64,000 bases of DNA from Acanthosepion esculentum. Its lineage: Eukaryota; Mollusca; Cephalopoda; Sepiida; Sepiidae. Within the stretch, counting starts at the first letter, position 1. Each line of letters begins with the position of its first letter. Both the position numbers and the translations under genes were made by a program. Shown piece by piece: positions 20,801 through 30,286 of this stretch. The stretch lies in contig OZ038492.1 in assembly GCA_964036315.1 (NCBI GenBank), positions 34,189,618 through 34,253,617 on the forward strand, given 5' to 3'. The notes under the pieces are model-generated. The model did not search any database. It saw only the letters and a program-made list of their open reading frames with translations, and had not been told where the DNA came from.

Positions 20801-23556
20801 CTTAGTTGTGTTTTAGCTTATCTTTCAGAATTTCTAGAAATGGATCAGCTTTTCTCTTCAAGCACTAAGAACTCTCTCTCTTACCTCACCTATGTCCATC
20901 TCTCACAACTTGCCCAAAGGTGGCTTGAAACTACTCTCTAATGGGTTGCATTTGAACTCACTCTGATGGGCTGTCTATACCATCAATAGGCTGTATCAGA
21001 ACTCTCGATGGACAACTTCTACCCATCAACAGGTGTCCTGGAACTCACCACTGATTCTAACTATGACTGTTTATACAAGCCTGTGAGTGGATTTTTCTAA
21101 GTTCTGGCCAAGTGGCACTCGTTCTTGAAAGTTATTTTTCTCTTTATTTATTTATTCATTTATTTATCTCTTTATTTTTGTTCCCTTTTGGTTAAGTGGG
21201 TGTCAGCTTTGAAGTTCCTACTTCATAGATTTTAATGCTGATCATAAAATACCACACAATTCAGACTCAGATAAAATCGTTCGGGGATCACTTGACTTTT
21301 TGGGTGTTCTCATGGTAGCCTGGTCTTGTGTTACATTCTGAATAAATCTGAAAGTTATGATAACATCTCATTTCATAATTTGAAACAATGGATTGGATTT
21401 TAAAATTTAATTTAGTTGATTTGTTTCTATGGCTTATCAACCCTTTGCAGGTTATTTAAAGCCAGAAAATAATTTTTAGAATTGTAAGAATTTTGGGTGG
21501 GGAGATAATAATGCTTTTAGTAATACAAGTCTTACTAATTAACTCATAGCTAGGGGGAGAAGAGGTGGATTCATACCTTTCTCAAGACTGAATGTAAGTT
21601 TGCCATATGACTAGATGAGCTCTGTATTAAAATTAAGAAAAAAAAATCCCTATGGTATCAAAATGGAACTATCTATCAATGAAAACTCAGAAAATAAATT
21701 ATTTTGAAGCATACTACCAGTACATAGAAGGTAATATGTTGGTTGAGCTGATTCAATAATCTAGTAGTAATCGATTATATTAAACAAGTGCTTGTGTTTT
21801 TCCAGCCAGTTCATCCAGAACATGGTTGACCATACCAGAAGTGCTAGGAATGGGATGTTGAAGTGTGTGGGGAAGTACAAAGAGATTACTTGGAATAAAT
21901 AAAGAAATTTTGCTATATTAATAAATGATTTACTAAAACTAAATACTATTATTAAATTATTACTAAATACTAAAGTATTAATATTACTAAATACTATTAC
22001 TAAATAATTACTAAATTATAAAAAAGAAAAACAAAAAAGTAAACGCTTTCTTTGCCTGCAGTAGAATGCACAGCTTGCACAATTGAAGAATTCCAGTTAC
22101 TGTGTTTTTATGGGTCAATGCATCCCCATGGGTGGCCAAGGCTTGCTGGGAGATGGGTGATTTTATCAAGTCATCAGCTCTAGAATAGTTGTCAACCAAG
22201 GCTATAGAACTCAGTCCATCCTGCTATTTAACCCATAGCTAAGGGGAGAAAGATTCATATCTTTCCAAAGGTTATTTGTGCTTAAGTGAATGTAACAAAC
22301 TTGGCTGGAATTTAAACTTGGTTCTCTATAGTGTAATCACGAATAACTTCTACTTTATCAGCAATCTACACTCTTCCATAAAAAAGGAGTCAAATGCAGT
22401 AACAGTTTTGCTCCAGTAGGGAATATGGCAACACACTTGGCTTAAGGTAGTAAGTAATGATCTTTGTTTCCACTCACTGAGATATATACATGCAAACATA
22501 CATAAAACTGATAAAAAAAAAAATAACACCCTCCCCATGTGTCCATTGTATATATAAAAAACTGTAACCCTTGTAAGGGGGTAAACAGGTGGATCACCCA
22601 TGGGTAACAATGGTTTGGGATACCCTAATTCTGTACCCTAGCTGAGACTCCATTGTTAGGTGTAGTTTTAGGTCATACCCAAGACCCATTTTCCAGCTCC
22701 CTTGGGGAAAAAAAATAAATATCAACTGCAACTTTTTTCACTTCCTTAGTGACTGTTAATCACTTGATCACATCATACATAGGTACAAGCATATTAATAT
22801 ATAGATATTATTTATTAATATATAAATATTATTCATTAATGAATAAAGTTACTCTGAATATGCTCAATAAATGAGTAAATAAGTTATGATTAAAGTATCA
22901 CTTCAACAGTTTAGACAATAGATTGGAATATTAAATGAAACCCTCACCTGAAGTTGATCCAGCAAGTATGTGAGATCAAGAACATCTGTATAAAAGTCTA
23001 GATTGAATGCCAATTTGCCATATGACTGGATGAGATCAGCTTTGGACAAGACATTGACATGAGGCAGTTCCACCTGAAGCATGGCTGACAGTGATGTAAG
23101 CAGGACAGCTATAAATTTACCTGGGTCACTGCAATAATGTGAATCAACAAGATGTACTGCTGCTAGTCGGTGGTCAAGCTTTAGCAGGGCACTGAGTATA
23201 TTTCGGACAGAGTTGTGGTGTGTGTATAGTTCCACCTGACCAGGAAGGTCCATTAAAATATAATGTTGTTTTGGTATTTTTTTCAGCTTTTCAATAAGCC
23301 AATCAACGTTTTTCTCGAGATATTCCATGCAGTATATGAGGCCTCCGTTGGGACCAAGCTTTAATTTGTCCATCACTTCTTCTAGGGTTATCAGCTCAGA
23401 GATGTCAATAGCAGGAACGTAGGGCACAAGGTCATTTGCGGGATCAAGGTTGATCAAACAAACTTGTCTTCCAAGTTGTGTCATGAACTCACCCATGCCA
23501 TTGCAGTAGGTTGTCTTACCAGATCCAGGGGGTCCAATTACAACTTGACCAAACAT
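11632..23556 (-). CDS. GPN2: GPN-loop GTPase 2, three coding exons (complement of 22948-23556, 18261-18359, 11632-11853)
   Basis: This is the only convincing host gene in the window. The joined exons give 309 residues, matching the usual ~310 of GPN2. The family is a set of homodimer/heterodimer-forming P-loop GTPases (GPN1, GPN2, GPN3) needed for assembly and nuclear import of RNA polymerase II and, in yeast, Pol III. Visible motifs are the P-loop GPPGSGKT at residues 8-15, the family-defining Gly-Pro-Asn insertion at 68-70, the DLPGQ switch motif at 103-107 and SKAD at 171-174, the base-specificity motif. The last 20 residues are acidic (Asp/Glu/Ser-rich). All introns are phase 0 with GT/AG borders. 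No stop or frameshift was seen, so the gene looks intact. Its introns contain many transposon remnants on both strands. The paralogues GPN1 and GPN3 are less likely, because the exon 2-3 sequence ([17 protein letters not shown]) is GPN2-like. Confidence 0.95.
12020..12480 (+). mobile_element. LINE-B 3'-end fragment
   Basis: Plus-strand remains of a CR1/jockey-like RT C-terminus: a TFTAR-TRHAMY block, then a RKFH-DSFFPRT--LWN-type region (GAAGTTCCACCCGG...TGGAACCGACTCC) and an [10 protein letters not shown] block, then the 3'UTR ending CTTGAGTGGCTCTTAGGCC. Copies of the same end lie at 13155-13435 and 59650-60145. The gene is broken by frameshifts. Confidence 0.7.
12543..12570. repeat. Poly(A) tract
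   Basis: About 28 A residues, some 60 bp beyond LINE-B similarity; possibly an old retroelement tail. Confidence 0.9.
12580..12634. repeat. Hairpin, 24-bp arms
   Basis: Arms 12580-12603 and 12611-12634 (core TTTGTTGTGGA facing TCCACAACAAA) with 7-nt spacer and one mismatch. Confidence 0.85.
12894..13150 (+). mobile_element. SINE-5S copy, 5'-truncated
   Basis: The 5' 75 bases (GAAGTTAAGTAATGTCGGGC through GGGAATACCATGTGCTGTAAG) are the 3' half of 5S rRNA, including its internal control region. A tRNA-like unit follows, with A box GGTGTAATGGATAATGGC and B box AGTTCCAATCC. Then come the shared middle (TATTCACTTACACACAAATA) and the tail ATTATCTCAAAAAAAAA. Confidence 0.85.
13155..13435 (+). mobile_element. 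LINE-B 3'-end fragment with poly(A)
   Basis: Same 3' end as 12020-12480 (TTCCACTTGAACAGCTTCTTCC through CTTGAGTGGCTCTTGGG), ending in an A-rich tail at 13413-13431. It starts directly after a SINE-5S tail. Confidence 0.7.
13436..14515. other. No gene recognised
   Basis: Mixed A+T-rich sequence with no family recognised. The ORF at 13539-13751 (minus) has no supporting motif. Confidence 0.5.
14516..14832 (-). mobile_element. SINE-5S copy with full-length 5S rRNA head
   Basis: Read on the minus strand it opens with a nearly complete 5S rRNA-like head: TACATCACGTTGAAGCAC, then CAATCACTCAAGTTAAGCAA, CAGTAACTAGATGGGTGACC and GGGAATATCAGACGCTGTAA. The tRNA-like A/B boxes, the shared middle and a TTATCTCAAAAAAAA tail follow. 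Confidence 0.88.
14833..15639. other. No gene recognised
   Basis: A+T-rich sequence in GPN2 intron 3 (antisense to the gene). ORFs here lack family features. Confidence 0.5.
15640..16190 (-). repeat. SINE-F hairpin element with tRNA-like centre
   Basis: The left arm (CCTCATCTTCACTGCCATATT...TGGCCTTCTTC) is present twice, at 15663-15750 and 15775-15850. The right arm (CACCTGAAGAAAGCTGGAGTG...CTGAAACATTGTGAATATGG) is the approximate reverse complement. Between them, on the minus strand, lies a tRNA-like head (GGCCCAGTGGATAAAGATG) as in the 4.7-kb copy. Confidence 0.7.
16195..16987 (+). mobile_element. LINE-A reverse transcriptase fragment
   Basis: Plus-strand CR1/jockey-like RT, decayed. Visible blocks in order are [50 protein letters not shown], the catalytic ADD of the YADD motif (ADDTTIYSC after a stop), [18 protein letters not shown] and [14 protein letters not shown]. 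Stops and frameshifts are numerous. The gene resumes at 17484 after an unrelated ~500-bp insertion. Confidence 0.85.
16988..17483. other. Insertion interrupting LINE-A, with an exon-like segment
   Basis: LINE-A continuity breaks after GATGAGCTCTT and resumes at AATGCTCTTTGCTATGG, so GCTCTT may be a target duplication. The insert holds a (GT)n at 17095-17118 and, at about 17239-17318, a segment flanked by CCCCCACAG and AAG|GTAAGT that contains ATGGCGGATGTACTAAGAAAG. Origin unknown. Confidence 0.4.
17484..17797 (+). mobile_element. LINE-A 3' end
   Basis: Continues the copy at 16195: GAATTTAAGCTTAGTACTAG, AACTGTAACTTCTATGCTGA, CTCTTGTCTGTGGAACTCCC and CAATGTCAATCACTATCTGC, then the 3'UTR with CCCAGTAACTCCTTGTGTC. 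It meets an (AT)n at 17829-17876. Confidence 0.8.
17677..18047. repeat. 119-bp direct duplication of the LINE-A 3' end around an (AT)n
   Basis: 17677-17795 and 17929-18047 are nearly identical (same length, a handful of differences). They are separated by (AT)n at 17829-17876 and about 50 bp of other sequence. Confidence 0.9.
18261..18359 (-). CDS. GPN2: GPN2 coding exon 2 (residues 204-236)
   Basis: This 99-bp exon is too short for an ORF scan. Read on the minus strand it follows TTTTTAG, encodes 33 residues beginning [12 protein letters not shown] and including [13 protein letters not shown], and ends at AAG|GTAAGTG. The residues continue the GPN2 alpha-helical region directly after LLDQLQ of exon 1, in phase 0 on both sides. 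Confidence 0.93.
18417..18482. repeat. 22-bp tandem repeat, three copies
   Basis: ATATAATAACACAATATGAA plus AT, three identical units just upstream (gene sense) of GPN2 exon 2 in intron 2. Confidence 0.9.
18485..20094. other. GPN2 intron 2 sequence, no gene recognised
   Basis: A+T-rich. Contains (AT)n at 19019-19052 and a 13-bp-arm hairpin (AAACTGTAACTAT facing ATAGTTACAGTTT) at 19159-19196. Nothing else recognised. Confidence 0.5.
20095..20515 (+). repeat. SINE-F hairpin element
   Basis: Left arm GTTGCTGTTATATTCATGAC, then TTTCAGCTGTTGTAAGC. Right arm ATCACCTGAAGAAGGCTGAA, then GTGGCCGAAACATCATGAAT. The arms are reverse complements apart from scattered differences. The middle shares CCCTTTATTTTGTCCACTGG with other copies. 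Confidence 0.75.
20516..21435. other. Intron 2 sequence; 22-bp-arm hairpin at 20695-20759
   Basis: Arms 20695-20716 and 20738-20759 (CATTGTTAAAAGTGAAATAA facing its exact complement) are perfect over 22 bp with a 21-nt spacer. The rest was not recognised. Confidence 0.6.
21436..21592 (-). mobile_element. SINE-5S 3'-part fragment
   Basis: Contains the tail block GGCTTATCAACCCTTTGCAG...TATTTAAAGCCAGAAA and the middle GTGGATTCATACCTTT of the family. The 5S and tRNA heads are absent. Confidence 0.7.
22192..22340 (-). mobile_element. SINE-T fragment
   Basis: Minus-strand similarity to the 39264 copy: GGCTATAGAACTCAGTCC, CTATTTAACCCATAGCTAAG and TTAAGTGAATGTAACAAAC. Diverged and lacking its tail. 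Confidence 0.6.
22341..22900. other. Intron sequence next to GPN2 exon 1, no feature recognised
   Basis: The minus-strand ORF at 22350-22610 has no recognisable domain and lies in GPN2 intron 2. Confidence 0.5.
22948..23556 (-). CDS. GPN2: GPN2 coding exon 1 (residues 1-203)
   Basis: This exon carries the start codon and the whole GTPase core. The open frame runs on into the intron to 22903, but the sequence after LLDQLQ is a CAG|GTGAGG donor and the following residues no longer resemble the family. The exon therefore ends at 22948. It is 609 bp, exactly 203 codons. The ATG at 23556 gives the conserved [15 protein letters not shown] opening, so no upstream start is needed. A pyrimidine tract ending in TACAG lies 43 bases upstream (acceptor at 23599-23600), which suggests the leader is spliced. 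Confidence 0.95.
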
Positions 23557-23598
23557 TTTTTCCTTTTGCTGAGAAGAGGTTTTAAAGATTTGATTTAT
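23557..23598 (-). other. GPN2 5'UTR part of the first coding exon
   Basis: The 42 bases before the GPN2 ATG follow a strong acceptor (pyrimidine tract then TACAG, AG at 23599-23600 on the minus strand). This suggests the leader continues in an upstream non-coding exon, with 26241-26330 as the best candidate. Confidence 0.5.
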
Positions 23599-23769
23599 CT
23601 GTACAAGAAAGAAAAAGGAATCATGTCTTTGAATTAAAATTAGTAAAGAGAATGATTGTCTTTGATGTCTTAATTTTCACTGTGTTCTTTGATCTGTGTG
23701 GCGAATGGGGAAACGTTACATTAAGTGCATTGACAAGGAAGAAAATCTAAAAAGAGGCATAACTACTGT

Positions 23770-23930
23770 TTACTGAGGATGCACAGTAGAGCAATGCATA
23801 GTGGCTCAGATTGAGGAATTGGAGAGCCGAGTTTGAATTCTAATGAAATCCATTACATTCACTTACGTGCTAATACTCTTGGGAAAGGTATGAATCCTTT
23901 TCTTCTCCTTAAATTATTGTTAAATTAATA
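23770..23930 (+). mobile_element. SINE-T head fragment
   Basis: Matches the 5' part of the 39264 copy: GCATAGTGGCTCAGATTGAG, AGAGCCGAGTTTGAATTC and CATTACATTCACTTACGTGC. It is cut off where the RTE fragment begins. Confidence 0.75.
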
Positions 23931-23939
23931 TCATACTCG

Positions 23940-24600
23940 AGTGGTTGTCAGCAAAAGGAACAGCTCAACATGCAAATTACAAATTGGAGATACCAAAATC
24001 AAAAAAGTACAACCGCTGTAATCTCAGAAGTGTTTTAGAGGATGGAAAGTGCAACACTGATATCCGAAGGCATATTGGGATAGTGAAAGATGCCTTTCAA
24101 AAGCTAAGCAAAGTATTAAGAAACAGGAAAATTTTGTTAGAAACAAAGAAAAAGAGTACCGAACTGTTACGTACTATCAGTCCTATATGACAGTGTATGC
24201 TGGACAGGTGAAGAAGAGACTAGAAACAACAGAAATGTGGTTCTACAGAAGGATGCTGAGAATACCATGGACCAAACATGTGGGCAATGACAAAATTTTA
24301 GATAAAACAGAAACAAAAAGGACACTTATAAAGGATGTTCCAAAAACTTCCCCTGATTTTAAATGTGAATGAAGTTTAAGCATCTAATGATTTTTTCTTT
24401 TTCTTGCAGATTTAATAACTTAAGTCTTTGGCAATTTCAACCATGGAAAGATAAACAATCAAACAATGTGTTAAAGTTTCAAGAGTGGAATTGGGAAAAT
24501 TGTTCATAAATTCAAAAAACTTATAGGGGGCATAATGAGGAAAGAGGGCTTAGAAAATTTGATTCTCACAGAACAAGGCAAGAAGAGAGAGGATAACAAT
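23940..24600 (+). mobile_element. RTE-clade LINE fragment
   Basis: The plus strand keeps the post-catalytic part of an RTE reverse transcriptase: LRSVLEDGKCNTDIRRHIGI, VKDAFQKLSKVLRNRKI, RLETTEMWFYRRMLRIPWT and, near 24530-24560, a HIMRKEGLENLIL-type block. An unrelated segment of about 180 bp (24340-24520) interrupts the last two blocks. No intact frame. A related copy is at 54890-55740. Confidence 0.85.
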
Positions 24601-24619
24601 GCATAGATCATCAGCTTGA

Positions 24620-24926
24620 TTCGTTTTTTATGTCTTATCAACCCATTGCAGGTTATTTAAAGCCCAAACATATTTTTTGGGGGTGGGTGTGGGAGATAAT
24701 TGTTTAGTGATCGAAGGAAGTTTTACTAATTAATCCATAGATGGGTGGAGAGAAATAGGTGGATTCATAATTTTCATAAAGCGTTTTTGCGAGTAAAAAA
24801 TTGAAACTCGTCTCTACGATTAACAATTCCGAGCCATTATCCATTAGCACCTGCATATCCAAGCTTACAGCATCTGGTATTCCTAAGCGGTCACCCATCT
24901 AGATACTGACCAGGCTCGACGTTATC
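24620..24926 (-). mobile_element. SINE-5S copy
   Basis: Minus strand: truncated 5S part (GATAACGTCGAGCCTGGTC, TATCTAGATGGGTGACCGC), tRNA-like part, middle, and tail with TTAAATAACCTGCAATGGG. The 5S 5' half is missing. Confidence 0.8.
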
Positions 24927-26238
24927 ATTTTTTTCTCAAAGATGAATCAATGAACTACAATATACAAATTAAAAGAGACAGAATATTTCACTATTTGCCG
25001 TTTAGCTTAATTAAAAAGAAGAATCAATTGGTTAAAGTTTCTGGTTTATTTACAGTAGGTACACAAAGTTGCAAACAAAACAAATTAGCATACCGTAATA
25101 TGAAAACATGCTCAAAAAAACATAATGAAAACAATATTTTATCGTCAATATTAAGAGGGAAGATCAAGATATAATTTTTGAATATTTAATATTTTTTACT
25201 CCTTTTTAGAACATTCGAAATTTTCATTAAAAATCAGCGGATGTACTTTTTTTTTTTTTTTTACCATAGCAAAGTTTAGCGTCTTTTTGTTGTGAATGAC
25301 ACATTAATTTGGAAATTCGGCGCTATTACATTTTCGCCCCACCAAAAGTAAAACACAACCAGATAAATTTATAAAATGAAAAGAAACTTATTTTTAAAAT
25401 ATTTTTTTAAAGTTTAACTTCATAAAATTAATTTAAATTAAAATAACAACAGTTGGACTGTTGTAATTATTAATAATTAAATTTAATTTACAATCAGTAG
25501 CAATGGTTTTTAATAAAGCTTATGCCATAAGCTTTATTAAAAACCATAAGCCTTATGGGTTTCTGCTGTCAACAGTTTCTAAAAAGAAAGTCAGAATCTA
25601 AAGAGATTAAATATTTTTTAATATTTAATTAATTATTTTTTTTACTTCTATTTTGATTTTTGATTGATTAAAAAATCTTGTTTTTTTTTCAACGGATGTT
25701 ACTTTTAGTTTTAGCAAATTTTATTCTTGCAAAAATCAAATAATTGTCAGATTTTAATAAAATTTTCAGGACTTATTCACAAATGAATTAAATTACTTTA
25801 GAAATGTTTCCTATACCTTCTTATTAAAAATATTTTACACTACAGTTTTACACTTTTTTTTCCAGATTTTACAACTGCACAGGTTCAACGGTCTACTAAT
25901 CAGAACAAAAATGTATTCTTAAAAAAAAAAAAGAATGAAAGAATTATCATTATTAAAAACTCGTTTAAAAAAAATCAGGGTTGGCAAGTAAAGAAGAAGT
26001 ATATGCAATATCCTAAATAAGCTATATGCAGTATCAATTTAAATTTATTTTCAATCTGAGATTTTTGAGAATAAATTAAAAATAGGGTTTTTTCTTCCGG
26101 TATTGAGATTTTAGTCGTGTTTTTTTATCACAATTTCAAAATCATATTTAGAAGCAAAGAGATATAAAAATATAAAGAATTGCGCAAGATAATCCAAGCC
26201 TTAGTCTTGTTAATTATATTTTATCAAGTAAAAAACTT
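24927..26238. other. A+T-rich GPN2 intron 1 sequence; hairpin at 25503-25547
   Basis: Hairpin arms 25503-25524 and 25526-25547 (GGTTTTTAATAAAGCTTATG facing its complement) are perfect over 22 bp around one base. No gene recognised. Confidence 0.6.
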
Positions 26239-26240
26239 AC

Positions 26241-26330
26241 TAGACTCGTTAACAAAGAATTTTCTGAAAAATAACACTTTGACTGGTAAACACATGTATT
26301 ATCACCGCCATATTGGAATGACTCAAACCA
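26241..26330 (-). other. Candidate GPN2 5'UTR exon
   Basis: On the minus strand a short segment ends in GAGTCTA|GTAAGT, a perfect donor with GT at 26239-26240. It pairs logically with the acceptor at 23599, giving a 2.6-kb intron. The 5' limit at 26330 is a guess placed just upstream of the YY1-type motif. No transcript evidence is available. Confidence 0.4.
26305..26316 (-). promoter_or_regulatory. YY1-type motif near the presumed GPN2 start site
   Basis: The minus strand reads CCAATATGGCGG, close to the AANATGGCGG YY1 motif often found just downstream of housekeeping-gene start sites. It lies 65 bp upstream of the predicted donor. The role is inferred from position and motif only. Confidence 0.35.
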
Positions 26331-26389
26331 GAACGATAACTACGTTTTAAAGTAACTAGAGTTATCTCCCTTAAAAATAACAATGTGGC

Positions 26390-26433
26390 TAATTGAATGA
26401 CAAAATGGAAAAAAAAATCTTGTCATTCAATTA
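26390..26433. repeat. Hairpin upstream of the presumed GPN2 start
   Basis: TAATTGAATGACAA at 26390 faces TTGTCATTCAATTA at 26420, perfect over 14 bp with a 16-nt A-rich loop. Confidence 0.85.
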
Positions 26434-26729
26434 ACGACCATTAATCTGATATATAGAGTTGATATATCATATTTCTTCAAAACAACAATATTCCACTGGG
26501 CAACTATTTTAATATTCAAAATGTTGCTTTATCTGTTTGCTCTCAGTATTCCCTCGTGGGACAGAAGCGCTTACAATCATCATCATAATCAACCAACATT
26601 ATTGATATTTTCTTTTTTTTTTATAAACTAACAACACCTAAATAATTATTTGCCAATTAATTATTTCAGTTGTTACAGATTTTAAATGAATAAGTAAATA
26701 AAATTTCATAGTAATTGTTCTGATGAGCT

Positions 26730-27060
26730 TTTCTTTTTGGTACCTCGACTTTACGAATTTAAGCTCAGTGCTAAATTGGCAGATAGGTCTCATCATTTTC
26801 CGGTTGAAGTTGCTAGATGTAACCATAAGTTCTATGCTAACAGTTTCTCCTCTCGCACTTCTCATGTGTGGAACTCTCTCCCGGCTTCCCAGTTAACTTT
26901 GACCTTCAAAGATTTAAATGCAATGTCAATCGTTATCTGCCGTCTTCTTAATTCCTGTTCTTTTATTGTTCTTTCTCCTTAATGTTTTTTCTCAGATTCC
27001 GTCACACTCAGTAACCCCTTGCATTTTAGTGGCGAATTGATAAAAAGCAATAAGAAAAGG
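26730..27060 (+). mobile_element. LINE-A 3' end
   Basis: Encodes YEFKLSAKLADRSHHFPVEV, ARCNHKFYANSFSSRTSHVW and NSLPA, then ...LNAMSIVICRLL. The 3'UTR includes CCCTTGCATTTTAGTGGCG and GATAAAAAG. It is the cleanest copy of this ending in the window. Confidence 0.85.
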
Positions 27061-27184
27061 CTAATGTAATAACTATAGAGCAAGAGAAGTAAGCGGAAAA
27101 CCGTGAGTAACCAACTTAACGAGTCTTTGTGAATGGATATCAGAACAAGACAAGGAAAGGTCGTAAATAGGCAAGTGTAGTGAG

Positions 27185-27470
27185 TGCGAAATAAAAATAA
27201 CTCCTTTCATCCACTCCCTTCAAATTCGAAGGACTGAGGAAGAAGAAGGAAAGAAATCCGTGAGCTTATGTGAGATTTTTGCTTTCACAAAAATTTACCG
27301 GTGAGCCGAGAAGAAGAAAGAAAGAAAGAAATTTGCGAGACTATGTGAAAATGGTTTTGGGACCAATGAAAACCTTGCTTTCACAGAAATTAGTCGGTGA
27401 ACCAAGAAGAAGAAGGAAATAAAGTAGCGAGTCTACACGAAATTCTGTTTGATATAAAATGAGGACAAAA
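27185..27470 (+). repeat. Degenerate ~90-bp tandem repeat
   Basis: Three diverged units share GAAGAAGAAGGAAAGAAAT, a GCGAG-CTATGTGA block and TGCTTTCACAGAAATTA. It is followed by GTGAATAAATTTTG (27867-) and could be part of an LTR-type element, which I could not establish. Confidence 0.5.
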
Positions 27471-27984
27471 ATTAAATTAATGAGAAGAGAGTCCGAAGGC
27501 ATGTGATAGGTTTCGTTTCAGTTTCTCGCGACCAGCAGTGAAATTCACGCCAGTGTAAAATTACTCGCCAATTATATTATCTGCCTTTAACCAGTACGCG
27601 GAACTTCAAAGAATATTCTCTCAACAATCCAAGAAACTATCTCTCTTCGTCTACTTTTGAACGTAAGCAGACCCTATATCCCTTAGGTGAGCAACGAAAT
27701 CTCTTGCTTTTGTCTTAGACATTTTTGGATATTATTTTCTCTCAGTTCCTTTAATCTGTTGTGTGAACATTTCCTCTTCAGGACAATCCGTTAAAACTAC
27801 GGACATTAAGAATTTTGATTTATTTTCCTGAAATGGGCTACTGATACTATTTCAAGCGTGTAAATTTGTGAATAAATTTTGTTTTGTTAAAATTACTAGT
27901 GTGTTTCATCGTCATTATCATTCTTTATTAATCTTCTTGGCGTGGGTAAATCAACTGTTCATTTTAACCCCAAAGCCCCACGTA

Positions 27985-28075
27985 ACTATACAAGAGTTAC
28001 ATAAGACAATAATAGACAGGAAGTTGTGGAGAGTCACTATCGCCCACGCCCTAAAGGGTCATGGAAATAAAAATA
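27985..28075 (+). mobile_element. RTE reverse transcriptase C-terminal scrap
   Basis: Plus strand encodes ELHKTIIDRKLWRVTIAHAL and KGHG, the C-terminal end of the RTE polyprotein. Confidence 0.65.
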
Positions 28076-28429
28076 GAATCTCTTACTGTGGTCGCATGAT
28101 GTTATGTTTCTATAGCAGCTGATATATTTCTTATAAGATGCAGGCCTTGTAGAACGTAGTAGTAAGCTAAATTTCCCAGCATACCCTCATCTTAAAAGGA
28201 AGTGGAATGTGGAAGAACCGGAAGAAAAAGAACTAGGTTCTCTTTAATGTCGGTTTATAGCAGATAATTTAGGATTTTGAATTTTGAATACTGATTTTCT
28301 AGGCAAGGATATGCACAAGATAATCTTTCTACTCCGATTCACTCTTATTTGGTCACGTGCCGAACTTCTTCTCCTCTGTGCCGCATCCTTTCAAGACGTA
28401 GGTGATCATAGTTCTTCACAACTTCCCAT

Positions 28430-28570
28430 TCTTTTTAATTCTTAGCAGTATTTATCTTTACAATCCCTCTCGTTCCCTGTTCTGTCATCCATTTGCACAA
28501 GATTATTAAGCAGGTTACACGCCATTTCATTCTGTCTCTCTTGCCTTCAATATGTCCTCTGAGTATCTGT
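28430..28570 (-). mobile_element. RTE reverse transcriptase C-terminal scrap, opposite strand
   Basis: The minus strand encodes RGHIEGKRDRMKWRVTCLII, then LCKWMTEQGTRGIVKI, the stretch that normally lies just upstream of the 27985 piece. The two fragments face each other on opposite strands. Confidence 0.65.
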
Positions 28571-28974
28571 TGTAACCTAGAAAAGGTTACTGAATGGGGA
28601 ATAACCAAAACGGAGGTTGGAAATGAAATGGTAATCTTTATAACATCAACAAGATACAATACTAGCCAGCGGCGTGAAGTAGGTAAACCACTGCTAGTGA
28701 TGGACTACTTAGCATATTATTCTCCACTTACAATAGTGTCCAACACATTTATGGGGATTTGAACATACCCATTAGTGTTCATAGGTACGGTATATAACAG
28801 CATCAAATTTTACGAGCCCTCTTTCCTCATTATGTGTTTCAGACCTGTATCATTATGGCTCTAAGTATAAGTGTTCTTTTTGTTTTCATTTTCCTTAAAA
28901 CTTTCTCGTTGTTCACATGTTCTGTCCATGGTATTTTAAACATGCTCTTGTAAAACCACATCTAACAGAAGGAA
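28571..28974. other. No gene recognised
   Basis: Sequence between two LINE scraps, no feature recognised. Confidence 0.5.
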
Positions 28975-29275
28975 GGCAATAAAGCCACTAAAACACAAGG
29001 GCTTACCTAGTGTGAAAGAATAAAAGAAAAAGAAAAACGTTATTAAGGAGCGAGAACAATAGGCAAACAGGAATTAAGAAGACAGAAGATAATAATTGAC
29101 ATTGCATTTAAATTTTTGAAGATCAAAGTTAATTGGAAAACAGTTACATTCCAACGGTAAAATAATGAGACCTAACTGCCAATCTAATACTGCGTCTAAA
29201 TTCATAAAATCGAGAGGAAAGCACCTCAGAACAATTACCATGAAAGTATTTATAGTAGGCATAGGGAAGCTATAT
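28975..29275 (-). mobile_element. LINE-A 3' end
   Basis: Minus strand holds the LINE-A C-terminal reading (LQKFKCNVNYYLLSS) and 3'UTR (complement of CACTAAAACACAAGGGCTTA). 5'-truncated. Confidence 0.75.
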
Positions 29276-30286
29276 TACGGCGGTGGGAATGTGACTCAAG
29301 TCGAGGTGTCAGATTTAGATTTGATCAAGAATCTCTAAATACACAGCAGAAGCACCTGACATGTGGCAGCGATATTTAAAGCTTGGACAAGTGGCAAGCT
29401 TCCTCTTTAAAGAAATTGTTAAGCATTCATTACCATATAGGAGAATTGATATTACATAGCAGTTCAGCATTCTTTTCTGTGGCTAACGTTACATTCTTTC
29501 TAAAACGAGATTTTCTGACTCATGCTACACTAATTTCCGCTACTGGTCGGATGTGAACGCACCGAAACCGAAGACTGAACTAAAATTCTATCAACTGCGC
29601 ATAGGCTCCGCACATAGCTCCCGTTTTTACTCTCACACTCAAAGAAAAATACAATCTAGAATTTCCACCCAATAGCACCCACTACCGCGTAAAGAAGCAA
29701 AATAAAAAAAATGGAGCCGATATCAGTATAAGAAAAGGGCAATCAAAGGGACATCTTCGGCAGCCGGACGACATAACAGCCCGGATTCACATCGCTCGTA
29801 GGAACGCGACATCTCATCTCCAAAAGACAACTCGCCACAGTAAGTTACAACTCACTCTCCTTCTCCTGCCGTACGCCTCTCCGGACGACTTTTACAATTT
29901 CATTTATCTCCTCCTTTCGACGAGAGACATTTACACCGATTTACCATTTGTGGATTTTTACGTTAATACAGTTGTTTATTTCTTAAACCTCCGTTGTTTC
30001 TTCCTTGTTTTGCCACCATACAGCACTCATGAAAATTTCCTATTTCTTTGCTTACTTCTGGAAGGCAGCTTTTGCTCTTCCAATGCAACTTCAGCTTTCG
30101 GGGTCACATTTTCAGTCGTCTGTTTAAATACTTCCCAGATCGCTGAATTTCTACACTTGCTTGATTTTTGACATCAATTTGTAGCTCGAATGTATTTTTC
30201 TTGTCGACAATCATACACCCTGTCATTTTACCATTGACGTTTTATAGAAATCTTTCTATATAATAAAAGAAAATCAGTTGTCTATG
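29276..30286. other. Less A+T-rich, promoter- or LTR-like stretch, no gene established
   Basis: 29520-29900 is visibly richer in C and G than its surroundings. It contains TATAAGAAAAGGGC near 29730 and CTCGCCACA|GTAAGT near 29830-29845, a possible donor. It could be a promoter with a first exon or an LTR. No coding exon was recognised downstream. Confidence 0.25.

Noticed and set aside
22350..22610. Minus-strand ORF as an extra GPN2 exon
   Set aside because: No GPN similarity, and exon 2 joins exon 1 in frame without it.
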